Below are positions 1 to 8,887 of a DNA stretch of 45,050 nucleotides, in pieces. A program made the translations under genes and the position numbers. Origin of the DNA: Betaproteobacteria bacterium (lineage in GTDB: Bacteria; Pseudomonadota; Gammaproteobacteria; Burkholderiales; SG8-41); assembly GCA_947476215.1 (NCBI GenBank), contig CANJQI010000018.1, positions 1 to 45,050 of the forward strand, in the 5' to 3' direction. The notes beneath the pieces are model-generated. The model had not been told where the DNA came from, ran no database searches, and worked only from the letters and a program-made list of their open reading frames with translations. Within the stretch, counting starts at the first letter, position 1; every line of letters begins with the position of its first letter.

Positions 1-2
1 CG

Positions 3-800
3 CGTCATGAAACCCCGTGCGGCGACGGTCACATGGTGTGGCGGCGCTGGGGTTCCGGGCCGCCGGTGGTACTGATACACGGTGGTTCGGGGGCCTGGTC
101 GCACTGGATACGCAATATAGAAGCGCTCGCCACGCGCCATACGGTATGGGCGATCGACGTACCCGGCTGCGGCGAATCGGCGCTGCCTGATCCTTTGACG
201 GTCGAAGCGCTCGCCGACAACGTCGAGCGTGGACTGCTACAGTTGATGGCTGGCCACGAGTCCGTCGATCTTGTCGCGTTCTCGTTCGGATCGCCTATCG
301 CGACCATGCTCGCTGCCCGTCTGAAGCGCCGCATAGGCAATCTGATATTGCTTGGCGCGCGTTTTGTGCATTACTCACCCAAGCCCAGGCTCAAGATGAT
401 GAAGTGGAAAACGATAGACGATCCAGGGCAGCGTCTCGAGGCGCATCGTCACAATCTTGAGCAGCTGATGATAGATGATCCTGCGAAAATAGATGCAGTC
501 GCGGTCCATATTCAGGCGACCAATACCGCGCGCACGCGCATAGCGGCGCGCAGATGGACACCCGGGCCCAGCGAAAAACTGCATGAATACTTTCCGCGCG
601 TGGGGGCGCGCCGGGTGATAGTCGCATTTGGCCGGCGCGATATGGGGGGCACGAAGATCATCGAGAACGAAGGCAAGGATCTGCGCTCCGACCAACCCGG
701 TGTCAAGTTGCATGTTTTCGAGAATGCGGGCCATTGGGTTCAGTATGAAGCGGCTGACGCCGTCAACGAATTCCTGTTGGCTGAACTGGCGGCGGGTTAG
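3..800 (+). CDS. alpha/beta-fold hydrolase, 5' end cut by window
   Basis: Alpha/beta hydrolase of the MhpC/lactonase-like type; substrate not predictable. The reading frame is open from base 3 and the residues before the ATG at 33 (ETPCGDG, then MVWRRWG) look like normal family sequence, so the true start probably lies outside the window. Counting from ATG 33, the oxyanion motif HGGSG is at 16-20, the nucleophile elbow AFSFG places the serine at 84, the likely acid is Asp203 (GRRD) and the histidine is 234 (AGHW). The triad is complete, unlike the hydrolase pair near 26 kb. It precedes a CoA-transferase and a crotonase on the same strand, which suggests a shared catabolic role, though the 102-base gap leaves the operon uncertain. 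Confidence 0.85.
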   Translation, partial: RHETPCGDGHMVWRRWGSGPPVVLIHGGSGAWSHWIRNIEALATRHTVWAIDVPGCGESALPDPLTVEALADNVERGLLQLMAGHESVDLVAFSFGSPIATMLAARLKRRIGNLILLGARFVHYSPKPRLKMMKWKTIDDPGQRLEAHRHNLEQLMIDDPAKIDAVAVHIQATNTARTRIAARRWTPGPSEKLHEYFPRVGARRVIVAFGRRDMGGTKIIENEGKDLRSDQPGVKLHVFENAGHWVQYEAADAVNEFLLAELAAG

Positions 801-902
801 TCGCGACAGCCAGTGATTATCAAAGAGCCTGCCCCGCCCGCGCATTCGTGTGCATAATATGACGGCGAAGCTAAATACGCCGATCCACAAGGAGGATTAC
901 TC

Positions 903-2087
903 ATGGAACCAGGCCGTCTGCCGTTGACCGGTGTCAAAGTCATTGAATTGTGTCTGGCCCGGGCAGGTCCCACGTGCGTGCGCCATCTCTCCGACTGGGG
1001 CGCTGACGTTATCAAGATCGAGGCGGTCAACGAGGGTGGCGAGGACATTACCGGCAGACGCGATGGTTTCGATTATCAAAATCTGCATCGTAACAAGCGC
1101 TGTATCGAGATCAACCTCAAGTCGCCTGAAGGGCACGCCATTTTCATGCGCCTCGTCAAGACGGCGGATGTGATCGTTGAAAACATGCGCTCCACCGTCA
1201 AACACCGACTCAAGGTGGCGTGGGAAGACGTCCACAAAGTCAACCCGCGTCTGGTTTATGGCAGCATCAGCGGTTTCGGGCAGACCGGCCCCTATGCCAA
1301 TCGTCCCGGCGTGGATCAGATCGCGCAGGGCATGTCAGGCCTGATGTCGGTGACCGGCGCGCCAGGACAGGGCCCCATGCGCGTGGGCATACCGATCGGC
1401 GATACTGCGTCCGGCACCCATCTTGCGATGGGCATAGCGATGGCGCTGTTCGATCGCGAGCGCACCGGCGAGGGGCGCTGGGTGCATACCAGTCTGCTGG
1501 AGTCCCTGATATACATGATGGACTTTCAGTCGGCACGCTGGCTCGTCGACAAGAAGGTTCCCGGCCAGGCAGGCAACGAACATCCGCAGGGCGTGCCGAC
1601 GGGTGTCTATGCGAGCAGCGACGGCTATATCAACATTTCCGCAACCTCAACCCGGCTGTGGCATGGACTGTGCGATGCACTGGGCAAGCCCGAGTGGAAA
1701 ACGAAGGCCGAATGGAGCACTCAGGCCGGCCGGCGTGGCGACCGCAGGGGTGTTAACGGCGCCATTGCCGAGATTGCGAAAACAAAAACAACCGCGCATT
1801 GGGTCAAGGCGTTCGGAGACGCCGGTGTGCCCTGTGGTCCGATTTATACGGTGGACCAGGTATTCGACGATCCGCAGGTTAAGCACATAGGCATTGCGGC
1901 GCCGGTGCATCATCCGCGTCTGGGAAAAATGGATCTGGTGGCATCGCCACTGAATTTTTCAGGCACAACCAGGGCATTGCGCTGCGCCACACCGGACCCG
2001 GAACAATTCACGGACGACATCTTGACGACCGTCGGTTATACCAAAGAAGAAGTCGCGCAGCTTCGTACCCGGAAAATTGTGAGGTAA
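903..2087 (+). CDS. class III CoA-transferase (CaiB/BaiF family)
   Basis: Moves CoA between an acyl-CoA and a free organic acid through an aspartyl-CoA thioester; cytoplasmic and usually a dimer. The length of 394 residues is normal. The family start LTGVKVIEL, the GADVIKIE segment (33-40), the GFGQTGPY segment (124-131) and the catalytic aspartate in IGDTASG (Asp167, aligned with Asp169 of formyl-CoA transferase) are present. A strong AAGGAGG Shine-Dalgarno lies just before ATG 903. A crotonase follows 96 bases downstream, so the pair probably activates and then processes an acyl-CoA. The donor and acceptor acids cannot be told from sequence. Confidence 0.93.
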   Translation: MEPGRLPLTGVKVIELCLARAGPTCVRHLSDWGADVIKIEAVNEGGEDITGRRDGFDYQNLHRNKRCIEINLKSPEGHAIFMRLVKTADVIVENMRSTVKHRLKVAWEDVHKVNPRLVYGSISGFGQTGPYANRPGVDQIAQGMSGLMSVTGAPGQGPMRVGIPIGDTASGTHLAMGIAMALFDRERTGEGRWVHTSLLESLIYMMDFQSARWLVDKKVPGQAGNEHPQGVPTGVYASSDGYINISATSTRLWHGLCDALGKPEWKTKAEWSTQAGRRGDRRGVNGAIAEIAKTKTTAHWVKAFGDAGVPCGPIYTVDQVFDDPQVKHIGIAAPVHHPRLGKMDLVASPLNFSGTTRALRCATPDPEQFTDDILTTVGYTKEEVAQLRTRKIVR

Positions 2088-2183
2088 GCCGCGCTGTTCA
2101 AGCGCCAGGATCGCCCCTCAGGCCAACCGACACAGCGCGTTCAGGTCTGAAAAACTTTATCAAGCAAAAGGAGTATAGACGCG

Positions 2184-2987
2184 ATGGTTACTGAAACGAC
2201 AAGTTCCGACAAGATCATACCCGTCAATGACGGTGCGATTGGATGGGTGATATTCAGCAATCCGCAGCGGCGTAATGCGGTAACGTTAGAGATGTCTGTT
2301 GCAGCGGGCAATGCGATCGAGGATTTCGGCCGGGATGATGCGATCCGCGTCGTGATACTGCGCGGCGACGGCGACAAGACTTTTATCTCCGGCGGCGATA
2401 TCTCGAAATTCGAACGCGATCGCTCCACGGCCGAGAGCCGCGCCAACACCGAAAAACTTCGCGGGCACGCACGCAGCGCCCTCGCGACCCTGGAAAAACC
2501 CACGATAGCGATGATACGCGGCTACTGCCTGGGTGGCGGGCTCGGCTGGGCATTGAACTGCGACCTGCGGATCTGCAGCGAGGAATCGAAATTCGGCATT
2601 CCCGCCGCCAAGCTCAGCATAGGTTATGGCGCGGACGGCATCCGGCAATTGATCGATCTGGTCGGGCCGTCGGCCGCGAAGGAAGTGCTGTACACGGGAC
2701 GCCAGTACACCGCGCAGGAAGCGTTGCGTATGGGGCTGGTCAACCAGGTAGTGCCGGCCGCCGAGCTGGAAAGCTTTACGCGCACCTATGCCGAGGTCAT
2801 CGCCAACAATGCGCCGCTGGCGATACTGAATGCCAAGACCGCCGTCAATGAGCTTCTGAAGGACCCCGCCGAGCGCGACATGGCGCTGGTCAACCGGCGC
2901 GCCAACACCGCGAACGCAAGTCAGGACAATGTCGAAGGCCGTCGTGCGTTCATGGAGAAGCGCAAGCCCGTCTTCACCGGAAAATAG
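2184..2987 (+). CDS. enoyl-CoA hydratase/isomerase (crotonase) family protein
   Basis: Crotonase-fold enzyme acting on a CoA thioester, 267 residues (normal length). The oxyanion-hole segments are visible: FISGGDIS at 67-74 and CLGGG at 115-119. Both glutamates that add water in true hydratases are absent: the Glu144 position is Gly121 and the Glu164 position is Ala141 (FGIPA). By family knowledge this argues against simple hydratase activity; an isomerase, hydrolase, decarboxylase or ring-opening role is possible. An AAAAGGAG ribosome site precedes ATG 2184. It lies behind the CoA-transferase and ends 8 bases from a convergent Bug gene. Confidence 0.9.
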   Translation: MVTETTSSDKIIPVNDGAIGWVIFSNPQRRNAVTLEMSVAAGNAIEDFGRDDAIRVVILRGDGDKTFISGGDISKFERDRSTAESRANTEKLRGHARSALATLEKPTIAMIRGYCLGGGLGWALNCDLRICSEESKFGIPAAKLSIGYGADGIRQLIDLVGPSAAKEVLYTGRQYTAQEALRMGLVNQVVPAAELESFTRTYAEVIANNAPLAILNAKTAVNELLKDPAERDMALVNRRANTANASQDNVEGRRAFMEKRKPVFTGK

Positions 2988-2995
2988 TTGTAGGG

Positions 2996-3979
2996 TTACA
3001 GGCCGACACCTTTGATTATCTTTCCGAATTCTTCCAGTTCGCGCTTGATCTTGGCCGCGAATTCCGCAGGCGAACTGCCGACGGGTTCGGATCCGGTGGC
3101 GGCGAGTTGCTCCAGCGTGTCGGGTTGTTTGAGCATTTTTACTACCTCGGTATACAGCTTGTTGATGATGGCGCGCGGTGTGTTGGCGGGCGCCAGCATG
3201 CCCTGCCATGGCGCCGCATCCACGCCGGGCACACCCGCTTCATCAAACGTCGGGACGTTCGGAAGATAAGGCAGGCGTTTCTTGCCCGACGCGGCGATCA
3301 CTTTGATCTTGCCGGACTTGATGTGCGGCATCAGTGTCGGCGGTGTCGCAAACGTGAACTGTACTTCCCCCGAAAGCAGGGCCACCAGCGCAGGTCCCCC
3401 GCCCTTGTAGCTGACCGAAACGATATTGCCGGCGGTGCCGGTGCGCCGCATGAACATTTCCATGGACAGGTGGCCGGCACTGCCCGGTTGTGAGTTTCCG
3501 GCGGTCATGCCACCGGGTTTGGACTTGGCGAGCGCTATCAGTTCCTCAACCGTGTTTGCCGGAACCGATGCATTGACCGCCAGCACGAGCGCAGTGGTTG
3601 CAATCTGGCTGATGGGTGCAAAATCTTTCCATGTGTCGTACGGCATCTTGGGCTGCAGGAACGGCGATGTGGTATGCGACGCGAAGGCAAACAGCAGGTT
3701 GTAGCCGTCGGGTGCGGCGCGCGCGACCATTTCCGAACCCGCCACGCCGCCTGCGCCGGCACGATTGTCGACCACCACCGATTGCCCCAGGCCTTGCTGC
3801 AATTCTCTGGCCACGATGCGCGCAGTGAGATCGGTACTGCCGCCAGGCGAAGACGGCACCAGCAGCCGGATCGGCCGGTTGGGGTAACCGCGCGGGTCCG
3901 CCGTTTGCGCTTGCGATTCAAGTGCCAAGCCGGGCAGCGTGGCGATGAGAAACGCCAGGACATGATTACGGAATCTCAT
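2996..3979 (-). CDS. Bug/TctC-type periplasmic solute receptor
   Basis: Extracytoplasmic binding protein of the tripartite tricarboxylate transporter family. Such receptors bind small carboxylates or related solutes; this ligand is unknown. The ATG at 3979 is chosen because it gives a signal peptide (MRFRNHVLAFLIATLPGL then LESQAQ), whereas the longer frame adds 41 non-family residues. Family marks: PIRLLVPSSPGGSTD, NRAGAGG, PDGYNLL, the YKGGGPA segment and the SSPAEFAA C-terminal motif. Length 327 residues. It lies 64 bases behind the SDR gene on the same strand, so the two are probably co-transcribed. No TctA/TctB gene is near. Confidence 0.95.
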   Translation of the reverse strand: MRFRNHVLAFLIATLPGLALESQAQTADPRGYPNRPIRLLVPSSPGGSTDLTARIVARELQQGLGQSVVVDNRAGAGGVAGSEMVARAAPDGYNLLFAFASHTTSPFLQPKMPYDTWKDFAPISQIATTALVLAVNASVPANTVEELIALAKSKPGGMTAGNSQPGSAGHLSMEMFMRRTGTAGNIVSVSYKGGGPALVALLSGEVQFTFATPPTLMPHIKSGKIKVIAASGKKRLPYLPNVPTFDEAGVPGVDAAPWQGMLAPANTPRAIINKLYTEVVKMLKQPDTLEQLAATGSEPVGSSPAEFAAKIKRELEEFGKIIKGVGL

Positions 3980-4043
3980 ATCGGTTACCCTGATAATGTC
4001 GCAGTTGTGAGACTTTGCGCGTGTGTTCAGAACTTCAACATGA

Positions 4044-4820
4044 CTACACGTGCATGCCGCCGGCACACAATATGCGATCTCCGGTGATGTAAGACGATTC
4101 ATCCGAAGCCAGAAACAGGCATACGTTGGCCACTTCCTGATTGGTGCCCTTGCGTCCCATCGGCGAGAGTTTGCCGCGCTCCGGACTGTCCATCGCGGGT
4201 TTACCGGTTTTGACCATATCTTTGTACCATTCGGGGTGCGCCCTGACGTTCTCGATGTTGGCGAGCCCGAGCAGATTGGCGCGTACGCCGTGCGGCGCGA
4301 GGCCTTGCGCCAGGGATTTGATAAGACCGTGCAATGCCATTTTTGATGACACCACCGCGGCGCCGTATCCGGACGATACCGTGACCATGGAACTGCCGCC
4401 GAGGGCGATGATGCTGCCGGTTTTGCGTTCTATCATGCCCGGCACGAGTTCCTTGGCGAGGAAAAAAGTCGAGTGCACGTTGACGTTGAAAACCTGCATC
4501 CATTGCTCGGTGTCGTACTCCCATGCATTGGCCAGGGGTCGTATCGCGGCCACGCTCACGAGTACATCGACTTTGCCGAATTTTTCGAGGCCGGCCTTGG
4601 TCAGCCGCTTGACTTCATCTTCCTTGCTGACGTCGCCCAGCATCGCCAGCACTTTCACGCCATAACCTTCGCACTCCTTGGCAACTTTGTTCAGTTCTTC
4701 GCCTTGCGACTGGGCGATCAGGATCAGGTCGGCACCCTCGCGGGCAAAGGTCAGGGCGATGGCCCTGCCGCTGTTACGGCCAGCGCCGGAAATGAATGCC
4801 GTTTTGCCTTTGAGTCGCAT
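4044..4820 (-). CDS. short-chain dehydrogenase/reductase-like protein with altered active site
   Basis: Rossmann-fold SDR, 258 residues. ATG 4820 is chosen because AGGAGG sits 7 bases before it. The cofactor motif is changed: SGAGRNSG at 11-18 has Asn where the second glycycine-rich Gly of TGxxxGxG is expected, and the NNAG motif is replaced by SVAA (89-92). The catalytic Ser143 and Lys160 align well, but the tyrosine of YxxxK is Val156; the nearest tyrosine is Tyr152, eight residues before the lysine. The C-terminal YITGDRILCAGG is typical of classical SDRs. Either it is a divergent oxidoreductase or a non-redox SDR. It is upstream of, and likely co-transcribed with, a Bug gene, and diverges from the molybdenum hydroxylase operon. 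Confidence 0.88.
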   Translation of the reverse strand: MRLKGKTAFISGAGRNSGRAIALTFAREGADLILIAQSQGEELNKVAKECEGYGVKVLAMLGDVSKEDEVKRLTKAGLEKFGKVDVLVSVAAIRPLANAWEYDTEQWMQVFNVNVHSTFFLAKELVPGMIERKTGSIIALGGSSMVTVSSGYGAAVVSSKMALHGLIKSLAQGLAPHGVRANLLGLANIENVRAHPEWYKDMVKTGKPAMDSPERGKLSPMGRKGTNQEVANVCLFLASDESSYITGDRILCAGGMHV

Positions 4821-5014
4821 GTAAGAACCTCCTGAAGTCATGTATAAAGTTTCGTCCCGTTGCGCGCACGGGCGAGTGAACCGCGAATGATGCAACAAGG
4901 CGTTGATAACAGCAAGCGCGTATTGACGGATGCATCCACCTTAGGTCATCATCGCCGGCTTCGGAACCCTGCATATAGCGGTGCTTCCGCCGGGCATCGC
5001 CTGACGTGACAGCC

Positions 5015-5023
5015 TGATAGAAT
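5015..5023 (+). promoter_or_regulatory. candidate extended -10 promoter of the molybdenum hydroxylase operon
   Basis: TGATAGAAT fits the extended -10 form TGn-TATAAT, with 45 bases to the first ATG of the operon. No good -35 box stands 16-18 bases upstream, as is common for extended -10 promoters. It lies in the 248-base divergent gap (4821-5068) between the SDR and the FeS subunit gene, where promoters for both directions are expected. Seen by eye only. Confidence 0.35.
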
Positions 5024-5068
5024 CAGCGCGGTAATTCTGCAAATAACGACAGATCAGAGGGCCTGACC

Positions 5069-5566
5069 ATGCCTGTAGTTTCCATGACCGTGAACGGCAA
5101 TTCCGTCAGCGGCGAGGTTGAAGGGCGCACACTGCTGGTGCAGTTCCTGCGCGAGCATCTGCGTTTGACCGGCACGCACGTAGGTTGCGACACCAGTCAG
5201 TGCGGTTGTTGCACGGTGCATATTGACGGCAAGGGCATGAAGTCCTGCAGCGTGCTTGCACTGGCATGCAACGGTTCAAGCATTACGACCATAGAAGGCG
5301 TGGCGGTCGACGGCAAGCTCCATCCCATGCAGCAGGCATTTCACGAGCATCACGGCCTGCAGTGCGGCTTTTGCACGCCGGGCATGATCATGTCGGCGCT
5401 GGATATGGTCAGGCGCAAGGGCAATGACCTTGATGAGCACACCGTGCGCGAGCAGCTCGAAGGCAATCTCTGCCGCTGCACTGGATACCACAATATCGTC
5501 AAGGCCATACAGGCCGGGGCGGCGGCGATGAAGGGTGACGCAACGCCGGCTACGCAACACGACTAA
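5069..5566 (+). CDS. (2Fe-2S) subunit of a xanthine dehydrogenase-family molybdenum hydroxylase
   Basis: Small electron-transfer subunit (CoxS/YagT-like), 165 residues. The N-terminal plant-type ferredoxin domain carries Cys40, Cys45, Cys48 and Cys60 ([10 protein letters not shown]). The C-terminal four-helix domain has Cys99 and Cys102 (CGFCTPGM) and Cys135 and Cys137 (NLCRCTGY) for the second cluster, so all eight ligands are present. There is no signal peptide, so it is cytoplasmic. It is the first gene of an S-M-L operon and hands electrons from the Moco subunit to FAD. GAGGG precedes ATG 5069. Confidence 0.96.
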   Translation: MPVVSMTVNGNSVSGEVEGRTLLVQFLREHLRLTGTHVGCDTSQCGCCTVHIDGKGMKSCSVLALACNGSSITTIEGVAVDGKLHPMQQAFHEHHGLQCGFCTPGMIMSALDMVRRKGNDLDEHTVREQLEGNLCRCTGYHNIVKAIQAGAAAMKGDATPATQHD

Positions 5567-5581
5567 AGGACGGAATTCCGC

Positions 5582-6376
5582 ATGTATGACTTCGAATATC
5601 ACCGCCCTGCCAATGTCGAGGATGCGCTCAAGTTAATCGGCGAGCGCGGGGAAGCTAAATTGCTCGCGGGTGGCATGAGTCTGCTGCCCAGCCTGAAGAT
5701 GCGGCTCGCGCGCTATTCGGATCTCGTCGATCTGGGCGGCATAGCGGAATTGAACGGCATCCGGCGCGATGGAAACGCACTGGTCATAGGCGCGATGACG
5801 CCGCACGCGGTGGTTGCTGCATCGCCCGAGGTCAACAGCACCATTCCGGCACTGGCGTCGCTGGCGAATGGCATAGGCGACCCGCTGGTGCGCAATCGCG
5901 GCACTATCGGCGGCTCGATCGCAAATTCGGATCCGGCGGCCGACTATCCCGCGGGTGTCGTGGGATTGGGCGCGACCATCATCACCAATCAACGCGAAAT
6001 CGAGGCAGACGAGTTCTTTCTGGGTTTGTTCGATACGGCGCTCGCGCCGCGCGAAATCATTACCGCGGTGCGTTTTCCGATTCCGCGTAAAGCCGTTTAT
6101 CTCAAGTTGCGCCAGCAGGCATCGCGCTTCGCGGTGGTGGGTGTGTTTGTGGCGCGAATGGGAAATGGCGCCAGAGTCGCGGTCACCGGTGCCGGACCCT
6201 CGGTATTTCGAGTCAAGGATGCCGAAGCAGCTCTCGCCAGGAAATTCGATGCGTCAGTGGTCAAAGGCCTGCAGATCAAGCAGGACAATCTGAGCTCGGA
6301 TATTCATGCGAGCGCCGAATATCGCGCCCATTGCACGTCTGTGATGATAGGGCGGGCGGTAACAGCGGTCAGCTAA
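5582..6376 (+). CDS. FAD-binding subunit of the molybdenum hydroxylase
   Basis: Medium subunit (CoxM/YagS-like), 264 residues, slightly shorter than most of the family. The two FAD-binding motifs are visible: AGGMSLLP at 29-36 and TIGGSIAN at 108-115, followed by DPAADYPA. It starts 15 bases after the FeS subunit stop, with AAGGACGG upstream. Within the complex it takes electrons from the two FeS clusters and passes them to an acceptor. The C-terminal CODH-flavoprotein domain (about 170-260) is present. Confidence 0.95.
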   Translation: MYDFEYHRPANVEDALKLIGERGEAKLLAGGMSLLPSLKMRLARYSDLVDLGGIAELNGIRRDGNALVIGAMTPHAVVAASPEVNSTIPALASLANGIGDPLVRNRGTIGGSIANSDPAADYPAGVVGLGATIITNQREIEADEFFLGLFDTALAPREIITAVRFPIPRKAVYLKLRQQASRFAVVGVFVARMGNGARVAVTGAGPSVFRVKDAEAALARKFDASVVKGLQIKQDNLSSDIHASAEYRAHCTSVMIGRAVTAVS

Positions 6377-6501
6377 ACGGTGCCACAACATCCGCGCGTT
6401 CCTGGCTCTCCGTGCGAGCAAGGCCAGGCTTGCATCCCAACCTACCGGGGGCGAGAGCGCATTGCCCTATGGGGCGTGGTCAATAACTCAAGGTCTCATC
6501 A

Positions 6502-8877
6502 ATGAGCGATAGCGCAATCAGTACCCGTATCGGTGAACCCGTGCGGCGCAAGGAAGATCTGCATTTTCTGACCGGCAAGGGTGTCTTCAGTGATGACGTC
6601 AGCCTGCCGCGCCAAGCGTATGCGGTGATTGCGCGCTCGCCGCACGCGCATGCGCGCATCCGCGGCATCAAAACCGCCGCGACGCTTGCGGTGCCGGGCG
6701 TGGTTATGGTGTTGAGTGGTGATGACCTGCGCGCCGACGGCCTGAAACCGATCGCCCATATGCCGACGTCGACGCATCATGCGGAAACCGCGTTGGTTAA
6801 TTCCGACGGATCGGAAATTTTCACGGCACCGCGTTACGCGCTTGCGATCGACAAGGTGCGCAATGTCGGTGAAGCCGTTGCGATGATCATCGCCGATTCG
6901 GTGGCGGCCGCGAAGGATGGCGCCGAAGCGCTGGAGGTGGACTACGAAATTTTGCCATCCGTCACGGCGACGGTGGCGGCCGCCGAACCGGACGCGCCGC
7001 GTGTGTGGGATGAAGCCAGGTCGAACGTGTGCATGGATGCGCAGGTGGGTGACCCGGAGGCCACTGAAACCGCATTCGCGAGCGCCGCACATGTGGTCAA
7101 GCTCGAAACGTGGGCGCAACGCGTTACCGGTGTAACCATGGAACCGCGCGCCGCAGTTTGCGAATTTGATGCCGCGACACAACGCTACACGTTATATACC
7201 GCCAGCGGCGGCGCAGTGCGCCTCAAGGAAGACGTGGCGCACGTGCTCGGCATCGCGTCGAAAGCGGTGCGCGTCGTGATGGAGGATATGGGCGGCAACT
7301 TCGGCACGCGCGGCGAGGTTTATCCCGAGTTCATACTGGTGGCGTGGGCGGCCCGTCGTGCCGGGCGGCCCGTCAAATGGACGTGCGAGCGCAGTGAAGC
7401 CTTCGTCAGCGACTACCAGGGGCGCGACCTCGCCGTGACGGCGGAACTCGCGCTCGATGCGCAGGGCAATTTTCTGGCGATGCGCGGCTCGAACATCGGC
7501 AATGCCGGTTCGCACACGGTCAGCTTCGCGCCGCTCAAGAAGGGCCTGGGCATCATGTCCAGCATCTATCGCGTCCCCGCCGCGCATTTCCGCGCCCGTT
7601 CCGTGGTCAGCAACACCATGTCGACACGGCCCTATCGCAGCGCCGGCCGGCCCGAGGTCATTTACGTGATGGAACGGCTGATCGATCTTGCCGCGCGCAA
7701 GGGAAATTTCGATCGCGCGGAAATCCGGCGGCGAAATCTGCTCAGCGAAGCCGAATTGCCTTATACGAATCAGTTTCACATGACCTACGACAACGGCGCG
7801 TACCACAAAGTCATGGAAGAGGCGCTGACGCTGGCGAACTGGCAGGGTTTTGAAAGGCGCAGGATCGATGCGCGCAAACGCGGAAAACGCCGCGGCATAG
7901 GTGTCGCCAATTACGTGGATACTTCCACCGGAGCGCCGCGCGAACGTGCCGAAATCATCGTTCATCCCGAGGGCAAGATTGATGTCGTGATCGGCGTCAC
8001 GGAGAACGGGCAGGGGCACGAAACCAGCTTCGCGCAGCTCATCACCGAGTGGCTGGGTGTGCCGGCGGACGATGTGCGTCTGATCGACGGCGACACCGAT
8101 ATCGTCAAGGTCGGAGGTGGTGCGCACGGCGGGCGCGGCATGCGCATGGCCAGCTTGGTCATCTGGAACGCGTCCAAACAGATTATTGAGAAGGGTACGC
8201 GTATCGCGGCACGCATGCTCGAGTGCGACCCCAGCAGTATACGATTCGACAGCGCGCGCTTCATCGTGGAGGGCACGCAACGTACGGTGGGCTTGTTTGA
8301 GGTTGCCGCGGCGGCCGGGCAGTTGAAAGATTTGCCGGATGATCTGCATGGTTCGCTGAGCGCGTGCTCCGAGGAAATACATCACGTGGCGAGTTTTCCC
8401 TATGGCACGCATGTGTGCGAAGTCGAGGTCGATCCTGAACTGGGCATCGTTGACATCGTCGGCTATACCGCGGTCGATGATGTCGGCCGCGCCATCAACC
8501 CGCTGCTCATACACGGGCAGGTGCATGGCGGTATTGCGCAGGGCGCCGGGCAGGCGTTGCTCGAGCAATGCCATTACGAATCCGAGACCGGGCAGTTATT
8601 GTCCGGATCGCTGATGGATTATGCGCTGCCACGCGCCGACAATTTTCCGTTTTTCAAGACCGGGATCAGCGAGGTGCCGTCCACCACGCACCCGCTCGGC
8701 ATCCGTCCCGCGGGCGAGAGCGGCACGACACCGGCACTGGGCGTGGTCGTCAATGCGGTCGTCGATGCAGTCGCGGAGTTTGGTGTCAGACACATCGAGA
8801 TGCCGATGACGCCGGAGCGCGTGTGGCGCGCCATCAACGGCAAGCAGCCGCCGTCATCGGTCTCCACCAGTCGTTAG
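6502..8877 (+). CDS. molybdopterin-binding catalytic subunit of the molybdenum hydroxylase
   Basis: Large subunit (xanthine oxidase/aldehyde oxidoreductase family), 791 residues. It hydroxylates an aldehyde or N-heteroaromatic carbon with water as oxygen source. Moco-site motifs are in order: GGNFGTRG, the active-site loop PYRSAGRPE (377-385), GQGHETSF, and the catalytic glutamate in GESGTTP (Glu739). The loop has serine (380) where real CO dehydrogenase has the Cu/Se-binding cysteine of AYRCSFR, so this is not a CO dehydrogenase. No Moco sulfurase or chaperone gene is in the window. A 125-base gap follows the FAD subunit, the widest in the operon; a Bug gene follows 10 bases after the stop, hinting that the receptor's ligand or a relative is the substrate. 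Confidence 0.95.
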   Translation: MSDSAISTRIGEPVRRKEDLHFLTGKGVFSDDVSLPRQAYAVIARSPHAHARIRGIKTAATLAVPGVVMVLSGDDLRADGLKPIAHMPTSTHHAETALVNSDGSEIFTAPRYALAIDKVRNVGEAVAMIIADSVAAAKDGAEALEVDYEILPSVTATVAAAEPDAPRVWDEARSNVCMDAQVGDPEATETAFASAAHVVKLETWAQRVTGVTMEPRAAVCEFDAATQRYTLYTASGGAVRLKEDVAHVLGIASKAVRVVMEDMGGNFGTRGEVYPEFILVAWAARRAGRPVKWTCERSEAFVSDYQGRDLAVTAELALDAQGNFLAMRGSNIGNAGSHTVSFAPLKKGLGIMSSIYRVPAAHFRARSVVSNTMSTRPYRSAGRPEVIYVMERLIDLAARKGNFDRAEIRRRNLLSEAELPYTNQFHMTYDNGAYHKVMEEALTLANWQGFERRRIDARKRGKRRGIGVANYVDTSTGAPRERAEIIVHPEGKIDVVIGVTENGQGHETSFAQLITEWLGVPADDVRLIDGDTDIVKVGGGAHGGRGMRMASLVIWNASKQIIEKGTRIAARMLECDPSSIRFDSARFIVEGTQRTVGLFEVAAAAGQLKDLPDDLHGSLSACSEEIHHVASFPYGTHVCEVEVDPELGIVDIVGYTAVDDVGRAINPLLIHGQVHGGIAQGAGQALLEQCHYESETGQLLSGSLMDYALPRADNFPFFKTGISEVPSTTHPLGIRPAGESGTTPALGVVVNAVVDAVAEFGVRHIEMPMTPERVWRAINGKQPPSSVSTSR

Positions 8878-8887
8878 GGGTGGTTCG

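Noticed and set aside
2090-2139. Inverted repeat CGCGCTGT/ACAGCGCG as a terminator between CoA-transferase and crotonase
   Set aside because: The loop is 34 bases and no T tract follows, so it is not convincing.
4923-4928. TTGACG as a -35 box
   Set aside because: No acceptable -10 box stands 16-18 bases downstream.
7192-8574. Long open frame (460 codons) on the minus strand
   Set aside because: It lies wholly inside the Moco subunit gene, which has all family motifs; the antisense frame has no recognisable domain and is a by-product of GC-rich codon use.
5069-8877. Aerobic CO dehydrogenase (coxSML)
   Set aside because: The large subunit has PYRSAGR instead of AYRCSFR, so the Cu/Se-binding cysteine is absent, and gene order is S-M-L rather than M-S-L.
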